Shown: positions 9,588-19,127, counted from the first letter of the stretch. The stretch is DNA of 64,000 bases from Caulobacteraceae bacterium (GCA_947475415.1 CANJLH010000016.1:1-64000); one strand, 5' to 3'. Translations and numbers: made by a program. Notes: generated by a model from the letters alone, not told the origin.

Positions 9588-11672
9588 TCAGTCTCCGACC
9601 TCGATCGCCGCGTCCAGCGCCACGATACCGCCAGCCCCGGGTCGCACCACCAGCGGGTTGATCTCCAGGGATTTCAGGCGATCGGCGTTAGCGGCCGCGA
9701 AAGCCGAAACCGCGCTGATCGCCTTGGCCAGGGCGTCCAGGTCGTAGGCGGGGCCGCCGCGATAGCCGCTCAGCAATGGGGCGGTGCGGATCTTCGCCGC
9801 CAGGGAAAGCGCCTCTTGCGGGCTGATCGGCGCCAGCGCGCAGGCGGTGTCCTTCAGCAACTCAACCAGCACGCCCCCCAGACCGAAGGTGAGCGCCGGC
9901 CCGAACACCGGATCGCGGTGGACGCCGACGATGGTCTCCACCCCGTCGGCGATCATCTCGGAAACGAGGAAGCCGTCCAGCCGGGCGCCCGGAGCGCGGG
10001 CGGCGACCGCGGTCAGCATCACGTCGGCGGCATCCTCCACGGCTTGCGGCGTGGCCAACCCCAGGCGAACGCCTCCCACCTCGGTCTTGTGAGCGATGTC
10101 GGGCGAGACGATCTTCAGAGCTACGGGACAGCCGATCTCGGCGGCCCGTTGGGCGGCCTCGGCCGACGTGCGCGCCAGCGCCTCCCGAGGGCCGCGGATG
10201 CCCAGTTCGGCCAAGAGGGCCTTCGCCTGCGCCTCGTTGAACGTCTGGAGCTCCGGAAGGCGGACAGGGGACGCGGGCGGCTGCGATGACGGCGCAATGT
10301 CCAGCCGCCGGAAATGATCGAGCGCCGCCAGGGTCGCCACCGCCCGCGAAGGATCCTCGCACGTGAGCAAGCCCTGCGCGGCGTAACCCCTCACCATGTC
10401 CGGCTCGGCCGTGACGGCCACGCATACCAGCTGGTCGGGGCGGCGCGAGGTCGCCCGGGCGATGGCCTGCTGAAGCGGCCCGGCCATGGAAGGCGCGGCG
10501 CCGGCTATGCCTAAGAAGATGATCGTGGCGTCAAAAGCCTCCGACGCCAGGGTGACGTCCAGGGTCTTTTCCATGATGTCGTGGTTGGTGGTGACCAGCC
10601 CGGTCATGTCGATGGGATTGTTGGGCGAGCAGGCCGGGACCAACGCCTTCAGCGCCGCCTGGTCCGCCGCCGGCAGGGTTCCCATCGCCAGCCCCGCGTC
10701 GCTGACATAGTCGGCGATCTGCACGCCGACACCGCCGGAGATGCTGATCACCCCCACTCTTGAACCCTTGAGCGGGCGCTTCAGGCTCAACGCTGCGCAG
10801 ACGTCGAGCATCTCCTCGGTGGTGCGCGGCCGGAACACGCCGTACTTCTCGAACACCGCGTCATAGACTTGGTCCTCTCCGGTGAGAGAGGCGGTGTGGG
10901 AGGCGGCCGCCCGGCGGCCCTCTTCGGTCCGGCCCACCTTCATCATCACCACAGGCTTGCTGGCGGCCCGCGCCGTTTCCAGGGCGGCGATCAGGTTCTC
11001 CCCGGAGCGCACCCCCTCTATGTAGCCGAGCAGGACGTCAGTGTCCGGCTGGGCGGCCATCCATCCCAGCGCCTCTCCCACGTCGATGTCGGCCTCGTTG
11101 CCGGTGGTGATCCACTGGCTGAGACCCAACCCGCGCATGAAGAGGTGTTTCAGCAGATAGCCCCCGTAGCCGCCGCTCTGGCTGGCCACCGCGATGCGCC
11201 CCGCTGGCGGAACGCCCACCTCCAGCGCGGACGCGAAGGTGGCGTAAAATCCCGCGGTGGCGTTGAACAGGCCCATGCAGTTGGGCCCCAAAAGGCGTAT
11301 GTTCGCCTCCCGCGCCAGGCCAAGCACCCGCGCCTGCAGCGCCGCGCCTTCTGCGCCCACCTCCGAAAATCCGGCCCCGAACACCACAGCCGCGCCGGCG
11401 CCCTTGGCGGCGCAGGCTTCCAGGGCGCCGAAGGTGGCCTCCGCCGAGACTGCCAGGATGGCGCAGTCGATGTGGCCTGGAATCGCGGCCACCTCGGGAT
11501 AGGCTTTCAGGCCCTGAATCTCATCGCGGGCGGGGTTGATCGGATAGATCGGTCCCTTGAAGCCCGCCTCGATCAGGTACTGGATCGGCCGGCCGCCGAA
11601 GCGACGCTGATCGCTGGAGGCGCCGATCACGGCGACGGACTTGGGAGCGAAGAGAGCGTCAAGGCTGGACAT
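9588..11672 (-). CDS. ADP-forming acyl-CoA synthetase (acetate-CoA ligase family)
   Basis: A 694-residue single-chain NDP-forming acyl-CoA ligase. Domain order is CoA-binding (SVAVIGASSDQRRFGGRP, about 10-130), succinyl-CoA-ligase-like flavodoxin domains (RIAVASQSGGYGGYLLKH; SHTASLTGEDQVYDAVFEKYG, the region carrying the phospho-histidine; GVISISGGVGVQIADY), and a C-terminal ATP-grasp domain (EAQAKALLAELGI, CPVALKIVSPDIAHKTEVGGV, FGLGGVLVELL, LEINPLVV). It activates a carboxylic acid to its CoA thioester. Divergent from the enoyl-CoA hydratase at 11812, it likely provides the entry step for the CoA pathway to the right. The ATG at 11672 starts the family N-terminus; the frame is open to 11729. 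Confidence 0.88.
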   Translation of the reverse strand: MSSLDALFAPKSVAVIGASSDQRRFGGRPIQYLIEAGFKGPIYPINPARDEIQGLKAYPEVAAIPGHIDCAILAVSAEATFGALEACAAKGAGAAVVFGAGFSEVGAEGAALQARVLGLAREANIRLLGPNCMGLFNATAGFYATFASALEVGVPPAGRIAVASQSGGYGGYLLKHLFMRGLGLSQWITTGNEADIDVGEALGWMAAQPDTDVLLGYIEGVRSGENLIAALETARAASKPVVMMKVGRTEEGRRAAASHTASLTGEDQVYDAVFEKYGVFRPRTTEEMLDVCAALSLKRPLKGSRVGVISISGGVGVQIADYVSDAGLAMGTLPAADQAALKALVPACSPNNPIDMTGLVTTNHDIMEKTLDVTLASEAFDATIIFLGIAGAAPSMAGPLQQAIARATSRRPDQLVCVAVTAEPDMVRGYAAQGLLTCEDPSRAVATLAALDHFRRLDIAPSSQPPASPVRLPELQTFNEAQAKALLAELGIRGPREALARTSAEAAQRAAEIGCPVALKIVSPDIAHKTEVGGVRLGLATPQAVEDAADVMLTAVAARAPGARLDGFLVSEMIADGVETIVGVHRDPVFGPALTFGLGGVLVELLKDTACALAPISPQEALSLAAKIRTAPLLSGYRGGPAYDLDALAKAISAVSAFAAANADRLKSLEINPLVVRPGAGGIVALDAAIEVGD

Positions 11673-11722
11673 GGCGGAGTTCTCGCACCTGGAGACGGAG
11701 CTTCCAACCCGACCGGCCATCC

Positions 11723-11736
11723 AGCACATTCGTGCT
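11723..11736. promoter_or_regulatory. inverted repeat in divergent promoter region
   Basis: AGCAC-ATTC-GTGCT lies in the 139-base gap between the acyl-CoA ligase (minus) and the enoyl-CoA hydratase (plus). A perfect 5-base inverted repeat in a divergent intergenic region is a reasonable operator candidate for a regulator controlling both directions. Chance occurrence cannot be excluded. Confidence 0.3.
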
Positions 11737-11811
11737 ATGGCGCAGCGCGCGCTTTCAACGCCTTCACCGCGAGGCTAGATGATTTCGCTAGGCTGCCGCA
11801 GGACGTATTCC

Positions 11812-12597
11812 ATGCCCGATTGCGTAACCACCGAGATAGCGGACGCTGTTTGCGTACTGACGCTGAATACGCCGGGGTCGCGCAATGCGCTGTCGCTTGA
11901 GGTGCGCACCCGGCTCCGAGAACTGCTGGGCGTCGCCCTGGCCGACAGATCGGTTCGGACCGTGATCCTGACAGGCGCCGGCGGACATTTCAGTTCAGGC
12001 GGCCAGATGGCGCCGGTCAACGCCGATTCGCCGAAACCTGACGGCGAACGCACCCGCGTCAACATGGCGATCACGCAGGACGTCGTCCGCATGATCGTGA
12101 ACAGCGACAAGCCGGTTATCGGCGCGGTGGAAGGCGCGGCCTTCGGGGCCGGCCTGTCCCTGGCCGCGGCCTGCGATCTGCTGGTGGCGGCAGGAAACGC
12201 GCGATTTTGCGCCTCCTTCGCCCGGGTGGGACTCGCCAGCGACGCGGGTCTCATGTGGACCCTCAGCCAGCGTGTCGGCGCAGGTCGGGCGCGTGATTTG
12301 CTGCTCACCGCGCGCACAGTGAACGCCACGGAGTCCCTGGAAATTGGCCTGATCGATCGCCTGGCCCCCGTTGGCGAGGCGCTGAAGACAGCCCGCGAGC
12401 TGGCGACCCAGATCGCCGCCCTGGCGCCGCTCCCGCTTGCGGCGATGAAGCGTCAGATAGCCGGCGGCTTCCACAGCCTCGAGGACGTGCTCGCCGCCGA
12501 GGCCGAGATCCAGCCGCGCCTGACCTACAGCTCCGACTATCTCGAAGGGCGCGCCGCCTTCCGTGAAAAGCGCCCCCCCCGTTTCACCGGAACCTGA
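11812..12597 (+). CDS. enoyl-CoA hydratase/isomerase (crotonase family)
   Basis: A 261-residue crotonase-fold protein acting on acyl-CoA. The oxyanion-hole segments are GGHFSSGGQM and GAAFGAGLSLAAACDLLVA. The second acidic position is aspartate (GLASDAGLMW), as in PaaG-like isomerases, rather than the Glu of classical hydratases; the first Glu position (usually in the A-x-F-x-x-P-E region) is occupied by FCASFARVGL, lacking the usual acid. It could therefore be an isomerase or ring-cleaving crotonase rather than a hydratase. The ATG at 11812 has AGGAC upstream; the frame also opens at 11779. It is 5 bases from the following acyl-CoA dehydrogenase. Confidence 0.85.
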   Translation: MPDCVTTEIADAVCVLTLNTPGSRNALSLEVRTRLRELLGVALADRSVRTVILTGAGGHFSSGGQMAPVNADSPKPDGERTRVNMAITQDVVRMIVNSDKPVIGAVEGAAFGAGLSLAAACDLLVAAGNARFCASFARVGLASDAGLMWTLSQRVGAGRARDLLLTARTVNATESLEIGLIDRLAPVGEALKTARELATQIAALAPLPLAAMKRQIAGGFHSLEDVLAAEAEIQPRLTYSSDYLEGRAAFREKRPPRFTGT

Positions 12598-12602
12598 TCG
12601 CC

Positions 12603-13784
12603 ATGGACCTTTCCATCGGGCCCGAGGCCGAGCGTCTGCGCGACGAGTTCCGCGCCTTTTTCGACAAGCATCTGCCCAAGGATCTCGCCGCCAAGTGGCG
12701 CGCGGGCGCGCCGGTCTCCAAGGCTGAGCATCAGGACTGGCAGCGGACCCTCAACCGGCGGGGATGGCTGGGGACAAGCTGGAAGAAAGAGTGGGGCGGC
12801 ACGGGCTGGGGCCCGCTGGAGCGCTTCATCTATGACGAGGAGTCTTCGGCCGCATGGGCGCCGCGGCTCAACGTTCCGTCGATCGACCTCCTGGGCCCGG
12901 TGCTCATCGAGTTCGGCACGGAGGCGCAGAAGAGGAGGTATCTGCCGCCGATCCTCAACAGCGACGACTGGTGGTGCCAGGGCTTCTCCGAGCCCCAGGC
13001 CGGCTCTGACCTGGCGGCGCTGCAGATGCGCGCGGTGCGCGACGGCGACCATTATGTCGTCTCCGGAACCAAGCTGTGGACCAGCTGGGCGCAGTACGCG
13101 AACCGGATGTTCGCCCTGGTCCGCACCTCCGCGGACGGACCCAAGCAGGCGGGAATCTCCTTCCTGCTGATCGACATGGATCAGCCGGGCGTGACGGTGA
13201 GCCCGATCCTGACCATGGGCGGGCTGCATGCGGTCAATGAGGTGCGCGTCGACGACGTGCGTGTTCCAGTGGACAATTTGGTCGGCAAGGAAGGCGACGC
13301 CTGGACAATTTCCAAGTTCCTGCTGAGCCATGAGCGGTTGGTGGGCGCATGGATCGGACCCAGTCTTGCGCTGATGGGCCTGTTGCGCGAGCGGCTGCGC
13401 AAGCCCGGTTTCGACGGCCGGCCGATCGGGGCTGACCCCATTCTGCGGGCCAAGGCGGCCGAGGTGGAAAGCGATCTCATCACACTGCGCCACACCGCCT
13501 ACCGCGTACTTGCCGACGAGCTTTCGGGACGCGAACCCGGCCCAATCGTCTCGGTTTTGAAGGTGCGGGGCAGCGAGATTCAGCAGGTGCTCACCGACCT
13601 ATTGGTGCAGACCGGCGGCGCGCAGGCCATGGTCCATCCCCAGACCCTGACGTCCGCGCCGGGGATCGCCCCCGCCGAGGCGCACCTCGCCCAGCAGTTT
13701 CTCGACCGGCGCAAACTGACCATCTATGGCGGCTCGGCTGAAATTCAGCGCAACATCATCGCGCGTCAGATCGTGGGGGTCTGA
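12603..13784 (+). CDS. acyl-CoA dehydrogenase, FAD-binding subunit of a likely heteromeric pair
   Basis: A 393-residue acyl-CoA dehydrogenase that introduces a C2-C3 double bond into acyl-CoA using FAD and passes electrons to ETF. The FAD-binding signature CQGFSEPQAGSDLAAL is intact (about 125-140), as is the middle beta domain (KLWTSWAQYANRMFALVRT). At the position of the classical catalytic Glu (Y-E-G-T) it has Y-G-G-S (TIYGGSAEIQRN), so the base must be elsewhere or supplied by a partner. The next gene, 4 bases away, encodes a shorter paralogue without the FAD signature. Paired genes like this form alpha2-beta2 enzymes in steroid side-chain degradation (ChsE type); that function is inferred here only from arrangement. 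Confidence 0.88.
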   Translation: MDLSIGPEAERLRDEFRAFFDKHLPKDLAAKWRAGAPVSKAEHQDWQRTLNRRGWLGTSWKKEWGGTGWGPLERFIYDEESSAAWAPRLNVPSIDLLGPVLIEFGTEAQKRRYLPPILNSDDWWCQGFSEPQAGSDLAALQMRAVRDGDHYVVSGTKLWTSWAQYANRMFALVRTSADGPKQAGISFLLIDMDQPGVTVSPILTMGGLHAVNEVRVDDVRVPVDNLVGKEGDAWTISKFLLSHERLVGAWIGPSLALMGLLRERLRKPGFDGRPIGADPILRAKAAEVESDLITLRHTAYRVLADELSGREPGPIVSVLKVRGSEIQQVLTDLLVQTGGAQAMVHPQTLTSAPGIAPAEAHLAQQFLDRRKLTIYGGSAEIQRNIIARQIVGV

Positions 13785-13788
13785 GCCG

Positions 13789-14913
13789 ATGGACTTCACC
13801 TACTCCGAACAGCAGGCCATGCTGCGCGACAGCGTCGATCGCTTCTTGGCCCAACGCTACGACCTCGCCCGTCGCAAGGCGCTCATGGATGACGCCCCCG
13901 CCGCCGAGGCGCTCTGGCGGGACATGGCGGAGCTGGGCTGGATCGGCGCGGCGTTTTCCGAGGCCGAGGGCGGGTTCGCCAGCTCGGCGATCGACGCCTT
14001 CGCGGTGATGGAGGGATTTGGTCAGCGTCTGGTCGCCCTGCCCTATCTGACCAGCGTCATCCTTTGTGGCGGCCTGCTGCGTCATGCGTCCGGATCTGCT
14101 GACCTGATTTCGCTGATGATCGACGGCCGGCTGCATGTGGCCCTCGCCGCCTGCGGCGAGACCCTGCTCCATAGCCCACAGCATGGGGCGGTGACGGCGA
14201 CCAAGGCTGGGTCGGGGTATGTCCTGACGGGTCGCCTCTCCGTTGTCCTGGGCGCGGACCGGGCGCACAAGCTGCTGATGGCCGCGCGCACCGCCGGCGC
14301 GGAGGGTGAACGCCATGGCGTCACGCTGTTCCTGGTGGACACCGCTGACGTCAGTCGGCGCAACTACCGAATGATCGACGGCCATGGCGCCGCCGAGGTG
14401 ACGGTGGAGAACCTGACCGTGGGCGCCGACAACATGGTAGGCGCGCTCGATGGGGCGGCGCCGCTGATCGAGGCCGCCATCGACCGGGCCACGGTGATGG
14501 CCTGCGGTGAGGCGGTGGGGGCCATGGGTTATCTGATACCGACCACCGCCGCCTATATCCGCAACCGCGAACAGTATGGCGCGCCGCTGGCCAAGTTCCA
14601 GGTTCTGCAGCACCGCATGGCCGACGCCTTCATCGCCAGCGAGACCGCGCGCTCCATGGCCCTGGTGGCCGCAATCGGACTGGATGGCGTCCCGGATCCG
14701 GCGGCGGTCTCCTCGGCCAAGTTCCAGGTCGGGCGCTCGGCGCGTCAGGTGGCCTACCAGGCCGTCCAGCTGCACGGCGGCATGGGCGTCTCTGAGGCGA
14801 TGGACATCAGCCACCACTACATCCGCCTGACCATGATCGACCGGTTGTTCGGCGACCAGGCCTTCCACCTGCGCCGGTACGCCGACCTCACCCAACTGGG
14901 AGTTTCCGCATGA
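13789..14913 (+). CDS. acyl-CoA dehydrogenase-like partner subunit
   Basis: A 374-residue acyl-CoA dehydrogenase-fold protein (MDFTYSEQQAMLRDSVDRFL at the N-terminus, AAYIRNREQYGAPLAKFQ and QVAYQAVQLHGGMGVSEAMD in the C-terminal helical domain). The usual FAD-binding E-P-x-x-G-S-D motif is absent: the region reads ALAACGETLLHSPQHG. The R-x-Q-F/Y-G-x-P motif is present as REQYGAPL. Together with the preceding gene this looks like one half of a heteromeric dehydrogenase. The start at 13789 follows the previous stop by 4 bases; its own stop overlaps the next ATG. Confidence 0.87.
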   Translation: MDFTYSEQQAMLRDSVDRFLAQRYDLARRKALMDDAPAAEALWRDMAELGWIGAAFSEAEGGFASSAIDAFAVMEGFGQRLVALPYLTSVILCGGLLRHASGSADLISLMIDGRLHVALAACGETLLHSPQHGAVTATKAGSGYVLTGRLSVVLGADRAHKLLMAARTAGAEGERHGVTLFLVDTADVSRRNYRMIDGHGAAEVTVENLTVGADNMVGALDGAAPLIEAAIDRATVMACGEAVGAMGYLIPTTAAYIRNREQYGAPLAKFQVLQHRMADAFIASETARSMALVAAIGLDGVPDPAAVSSAKFQVGRSARQVAYQAVQLHGGMGVSEAMDISHHYIRLTMIDRLFGDQAFHLRRYADLTQLGVSA

Positions 14914-15710
14914 CCATCGACTACGCCCGCTATGATCAGATCCGCGTGGAGCTGGACGGCCGCATCCTGCGCGTCACCCTGAACAAGCCGGAGAAGCGCA
15001 ACGTCATCGACGACGACACCAACCGTCAGCTGGGTGATGTGTTTCAGGACGCCACCTTCGACCCGCGGGTGAAGGTGGTTTTGATGACCGGCGATGGTCC
15101 GGCCTTCTCCGCCGGCGGCGACATCGTCAAGATGCAGCGCAAGATCGACGATCCGGGGCTCTATTACCGCGGCATCGCCAATTCCCGCCGCCTGGTTTTC
15201 AACGCCCTGGATTGCCAGAAGCCCACCATCTCCAAGATCAATGGCGATGCGGTGGGCCTGGGCGCCACACTCTCCTTGATGTGCGACATCGTGCTGGCCA
15301 AGAACGAGGCCAAGATCCTCGATCCGCACGTGAACGTGGGCCTGGTGGCCGGCGACGGCGGCGCCCTCATCTGGCCGCAGCTCATCGGCTACGCCCGGGC
15401 CAAGCGCTACCTGCTGCTGGGGGAGTTTATCACCGGCAAGGAGGCCGCCGAGATCGGCCTGATCGCCTATGCCGGGACGACCGAGGAGATTGACGCCCAG
15501 GCCGAGAAATGGGCTCACAAGCTGGCCTCCAGCGCCACCCAATCGGTCAGCGGCACCAAGATGACCATGAACGTGCCCCTGCGCCAGCTGGCCCAGTCGC
15601 TGCTGGACGTGGGCATGGCCTATGAGGGCCTGGCCAACATCACCAAGGACCACCAGGAGGCGGTCACCGCCTTCCAGGAAAAGCGTAAGCCGGTGTTCAC
15701 CGGCGATTGA
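14910..15710 (+). CDS. enoyl-CoA hydratase/isomerase family protein
   Basis: A 266-residue crotonase. Motifs are RVTLNKPEKRNVID, FSAGGDIVKM (oxyanion hole), ISKINGDAVGLGATLSLMCDIVLA and ILDPHVNVGLVAGDGGAL, again with Asp at the second catalytic position. The ATG overlaps the stop of the dehydrogenase subunit (ATGA), placing it directly after the dehydrogenation step, so hydration or isomerisation of the enoyl-CoA product is the natural reading. It is distinct in sequence from the crotonase at 11812, so two different enoyl-CoA conversions are encoded in one operon. Confidence 0.87.
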   Translation: MTIDYARYDQIRVELDGRILRVTLNKPEKRNVIDDDTNRQLGDVFQDATFDPRVKVVLMTGDGPAFSAGGDIVKMQRKIDDPGLYYRGIANSRRLVFNALDCQKPTISKINGDAVGLGATLSLMCDIVLAKNEAKILDPHVNVGLVAGDGGALIWPQLIGYARAKRYLLLGEFITGKEAAEIGLIAYAGTTEEIDAQAEKWAHKLASSATQSVSGTKMTMNVPLRQLAQSLLDVGMAYEGLANITKDHQEAVTAFQEKRKPVFTGD

Positions 15711-15726
15711 TCGGAGGGCGGGCGGG

Positions 15727-16803
15727 ATGGCCGTGATCACCTTCGGCGGACCAGCTCGCTATGTGCAGGGGCCCGGCGTCCTTGGCCGTCTGGGCGAGCT
15801 CACCATCGACATCGGCCGGCGGTTGCTGATCGTCGCCGACGCCGATGTACTTGCGATTCTGGGGCCCCGCCTGGAAGCCGCCGTTCCGGACCAGGCGGCC
15901 CGAATCCTGCCTTTGGCCGGCGAGGTGACCGCCGCCGCCATCGCCGACCTTGCCGAAGCGGGGCGGGACTTCGCCGCCGACCTTGTGGTGGGCATCGGCG
16001 GCGGTAAGGCGCTGGACGCCGCCAAGGGGGCGGCCAAGGCCCTGAAGCTGGGGTTCGTGGCCGCGCCCAGCATTGCCTCCAATGACAGCCCCACGGCCCG
16101 GTCCATGGCGATCTACGACGAGAGCCACACGCTGGTCGCCATCGACACCCTGTCCGAAAGCCCGCGCCTGGTTCTGGCCGACACCGAGGTGATCGCCGCC
16201 GCCCCGCCGCGCTTTCTCATCGCCGGGATCGGCGACGCGATCGCCAAGAAGTTCGAGGCCGAGCGCGCGGCGGCCGACGGGTCCGGCAACTTCTTCGACG
16301 GCCATGCCAGCCTTACCGGCCTGGCCATCGCCGACGCCTGCTACCGCACCCTGCGCGCCTATGGCGCCGCGGCGGTGGCGTCCGCACGCGCGCACCGGAC
16401 CAGCACCGCGTTCGAAGCGGTGGTGGAGGCCAATATCCTGATGTCGGGTCTGGCCTATGAGACATGCGGCCTCTCCTACGCTCACGCCGTGGTGCGCGGT
16501 CTGTCCAAGGCCCGCGGCGCCGCCGACACGATCCACGGCGTGCAGGTGGCCTACGCCACCCTGGTGCAACTGGCGCTGGAAGACCGCGATGACGACTTGA
16601 TCATCGATCTGATGACCTTCCTGCGACAGGTGCAGTTGCCGGTGCGTTTGGCCGATCTGGGCATGAACGACCCCAGCGAGGCCGAAATCGCCGAAATCGG
16701 CCGCCTCACCGGCCTCGGACCCGCCGGCGGCAAGATTCAGGTGCTCAAATCGGCCGCCGAGATCGCGCACGCGATCCGGCGGATTGAAGCGCTGGCTGGT
16801 TGA
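15727..16803 (+). CDS. GldA-like metal-dependent alcohol dehydrogenase
   Basis: A protein of 358 residues in the iron/zinc-dependent group III alcohol dehydrogenase family, nearest in pattern to glycerol dehydrogenase. It shows the NAD-binding GIGGGKALDAAKGAAK, APSIASNDSPTARSMAIY, and the metal ligands expected for GldA: D in GIGDAIAKKFEAE, H in LSYAHAVVRGL and H in DTIHGVQVAY. A strong Shine-Dalgarno (GGAGGGCGGGCGGG) precedes the ATG at 15727. In this operon it probably oxidises a hydroxy intermediate rather than glycerol; the substrate is unknown. Confidence 0.85.
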   Translation: MAVITFGGPARYVQGPGVLGRLGELTIDIGRRLLIVADADVLAILGPRLEAAVPDQAARILPLAGEVTAAAIADLAEAGRDFAADLVVGIGGGKALDAAKGAAKALKLGFVAAPSIASNDSPTARSMAIYDESHTLVAIDTLSESPRLVLADTEVIAAAPPRFLIAGIGDAIAKKFEAERAAADGSGNFFDGHASLTGLAIADACYRTLRAYGAAAVASARAHRTSTAFEAVVEANILMSGLAYETCGLSYAHAVVRGLSKARGAADTIHGVQVAYATLVQLALEDRDDDLIIDLMTFLRQVQLPVRLADLGMNDPSEAEIAEIGRLTGLGPAGGKIQVLKSAAEIAHAIRRIEALAG

Positions 16804-16877
16804 TCCACATCAACAACCGGCCGTCGGCCCCGTTCCTAATGGAGATCATTTTTCATAGACGAAGCGGACGCGCAGCC

Positions 16878-18137
16878 ATGTCCAGGATTGAGGCCACCCC
16901 TCCCGTCGACCAATCCTCCTGCGTGCCGGCGTCCGACATCGCCGCCATCGCCGAACTCGGCGAGGCGCAGAAGGCCGATAACCCCTACTTCGGCAAGATC
17001 CTCGACACCGACGGCCACATGTACATCGAGCCGGAGCCTTTAGGCGAACTGCTGCGCGGCCTGCCGGACCCGGGCGGCTTCATTATGAAGTTCCTGAAAT
17101 CCTATTCCGGCAGCGATGCCGACCGCGAGGCCCGCGCCCACAATCGCGAGAAATTGTGGGACACCAAGGGCATTAGCGCCCTGGGCGCCACCGACGCCGC
17201 AGACCGCGTGGAGGCGCTGAAGCGAATGGGGGTGCGCTCGCAGTTCATCTTCGCCAACTCCTTCAGCGCCGAACTGCGCATGAACACCCCGGCCGCCTTC
17301 GAGGCTTGCCGCCGCTATAATGACTACGCATTCGACTGGGCGCGCCTGGGCGGCGACCCCGACCGCCTGCGCATGGTCGCCCAGATCAACACCGGCAGCT
17401 TCGAATTCGCTTACGCGGAACTGCAGCGGGTGGCGAAGATGGGGGCCAAGGCGATTTCCCTGCCCTGCGCCAAGCCGCCCGGCGGCGTCTCGCCGTCCCA
17501 CAATATGTGGGACCCCTTCTGGGCGCTCTGCCAGGAGGCGGACATTGTCGCCACCCTGCATCTGGGCGCCGGCGGCCTCACCGCTTCAACCGTGGCGGAA
17601 GACCCTATGCTGCCCGACCGCGGCTGGTCGGATTCGCCGTCGCTGAAAGTTCCCCCCGCCAACCGCACTGGCGGCGAGGAGGCGGTTAGCCCCTATTTCC
17701 TGCTGGTGGCCCACATTCCGGCCGAGACATTCCTGATTTCAGCGGTGATGGGCGGCCTGTTCGAACGCTTCCCCAACCTGCGCTTCGGCATGTTCGAGTT
17801 CGGCACCGACTGGATCGGCCCGACGGTCAAGCGGATGGACGCCTGGGCCTCGTTCCTGACCAAGGTCGCAGGCGTGCGCTATTCGCTGAAGCCCAGCGAG
17901 TTCGTGCGGCGCAATGTGCGCACCTCGCCCTTCTTCCACGAGGATTTCGCCGCCACCGCCGAACAGTACGGCCTGCACGAGATCTTCTGCGTGATGACCG
18001 ACTATCCGCACCTGGAGGGCGGCCGCAATCCGTTCGGCTCCTACATGAAGACCGCCTCGCGCCTGGGCTCGAAGTTCACCAACGACTTCTTCCAGGAAAA
18101 CGCCAAGTGGTTGTTCCCAGATCTGGCCGCAGTTTGA
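16878..18137 (+). CDS. amidohydrolase 2 family protein (ACMSD-like metal-dependent hydrolase/decarboxylase)
   Basis: The 419-residue protein belongs to the amidohydrolase TIM-barrel group that includes ACMSD-like decarboxylases and hydrolases of ring-cleavage products. The N-terminal metal motif is ILDTDGHMYIEP; later ligands are probably in VATLHLGAGG and the C-terminal MTDYPHLEGGRNPFG. The ATG at 16878 is preferred; the frame runs open from 16800 through unrelated sequence and there is a 74-base gap after the GldA-like gene. It ends the plus-strand run of the catabolic operon. The reaction could be C-C hydrolysis or decarboxylation of a pathway intermediate. Confidence 0.8.
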   Translation: MSRIEATPPVDQSSCVPASDIAAIAELGEAQKADNPYFGKILDTDGHMYIEPEPLGELLRGLPDPGGFIMKFLKSYSGSDADREARAHNREKLWDTKGISALGATDAADRVEALKRMGVRSQFIFANSFSAELRMNTPAAFEACRRYNDYAFDWARLGGDPDRLRMVAQINTGSFEFAYAELQRVAKMGAKAISLPCAKPPGGVSPSHNMWDPFWALCQEADIVATLHLGAGGLTASTVAEDPMLPDRGWSDSPSLKVPPANRTGGEEAVSPYFLLVAHIPAETFLISAVMGGLFERFPNLRFGMFEFGTDWIGPTVKRMDAWASFLTKVAGVRYSLKPSEFVRRNVRTSPFFHEDFAATAEQYGLHEIFCVMTDYPHLEGGRNPFGSYMKTASRLGSKFTNDFFQENAKWLFPDLAAV

Positions 18138-18324
18138 GGCGGAAGCGCCGGGCGAGGATTGAGCAGGCGGGCGACTGGACAACAATCTGGCTTCGCCCCG
18201 AAGTCCATCATTGCCCCCCGATCGCCGCTCATGCGCCTGCGTCAAATCCGGTCGCATTCAAGTTGCATGGCATTGATCCTCGGTTTCTGCGATCCCAGGG
18301 CCGCACCCACCCGTCGCCCGCCCC

Positions 18325-19053
18325 TCACGCCGCCAGATAGCCACCATCCACCGGCACGATCGCCCCGGTGATGAAACTGGCCCGCTCCGAGGCCAGGAAC
18401 ACCGCGGCGTCGGCGATGTGGTCGGGTTGGCCCCAGCGGCCCATCGGGGTGCGGGCTTCCACCCGGGCGCGGTAGGCCGGGTCGATCTGGGCGTCGGTGA
18501 GGGGGGTGATGATGAATCCCGGCGCGATGGCGTTGACCCGCACCCCGTCCCTGGCCCAGGCGATGGCCAGGCTCTTGGTGAGCAGGGCTACGCCGCCCTT
18601 GCTGGCCGCGTAGCCGGGCGCAGTGCCGCTGCCCAGGAAGCTCATCACCGAGGCGATGTTGATGATGTTCCCGCCCCGGGCCGCCAGTCCGGCGCGGAAC
18701 GCCCGGCAGCAGCGCATGGTTCCGGAGAGGTTCACATCCAGGATGAAGTTGAACGCCGCCTCCTCAAACGCCGCATCGCCCCGCGAGGTGGTTCCCGCGC
18801 AATTGACCAGGATATCGATATCCCCGACGTCGGCCGCGAGGCCCTGGACCGCCGCATCATCGGCCACGTTTAGGGACGCCAGCGCAATACCAACCAGCCG
18901 CGGGTCTTCGCTGGCCCGGGCCAGCTCCGCGGCATCCAGGCCAGTGGCGATCACCTTGGCGCCCGAATCGGCCAGAGCGCGGGCCACCGCGCCGCCGATG
19001 CCTCCCGCCCCGCCGGTCACCAGGGCGGTCCTGCCGGTGAAATTGATCAGCAT
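18325..19053 (-). CDS. short-chain dehydrogenase/reductase
   Basis: A classical SDR of 242 residues: TGGAGGIGGAVARAL (cofactor binding), NCAGTTSRG (N-A-G), INIASVMSFLG (catalytic Ser), YAASKGGVALL (YxxxK) and PGFIITPLTD. The likely role is NAD(P)-dependent oxidation or reduction of a hydroxyl/keto group, for example a 3-hydroxyacyl-CoA. The ATG at 19053 follows AGAGGGG. It is transcribed away from the cupin gene and convergent with the amidohydrolase. Confidence 0.88.
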   Translation of the reverse strand: MLINFTGRTALVTGGAGGIGGAVARALADSGAKVIATGLDAAELARASEDPRLVGIALASLNVADDAAVQGLAADVGDIDILVNCAGTTSRGDAAFEEAAFNFILDVNLSGTMRCCRAFRAGLAARGGNIINIASVMSFLGSGTAPGYAASKGGVALLTKSLAIAWARDGVRVNAIAPGFIITPLTDAQIDPAYRARVEARTPMGRWGQPDHIADAAVFLASERASFITGAIVPVDGGYLAA

Positions 19054-19082
19054 GGTGATCCCCTCTTTGGTTGGCGCGGACA

Positions 19083-19106
19083 ATGCGCGGCTCTATCGTT
19101 GCGCAT
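19083..19106. promoter_or_regulatory. inverted repeat between divergent SDR and cupin genes
   Basis: ATGCGC, 12 bases, GCGCAT lies in the 74-base divergent gap. The spacing would place the two half-sites about 18 bases apart centre to centre, close to two helical turns. It is a candidate operator, perhaps for the IclR-type regulator at 23173; the half-site also occurs inside a near-palindrome upstream of that regulator (24075-24089). Confidence 0.3.
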
Positions 19107-19127
19107 CACTGAACCTGGAACAGCGCC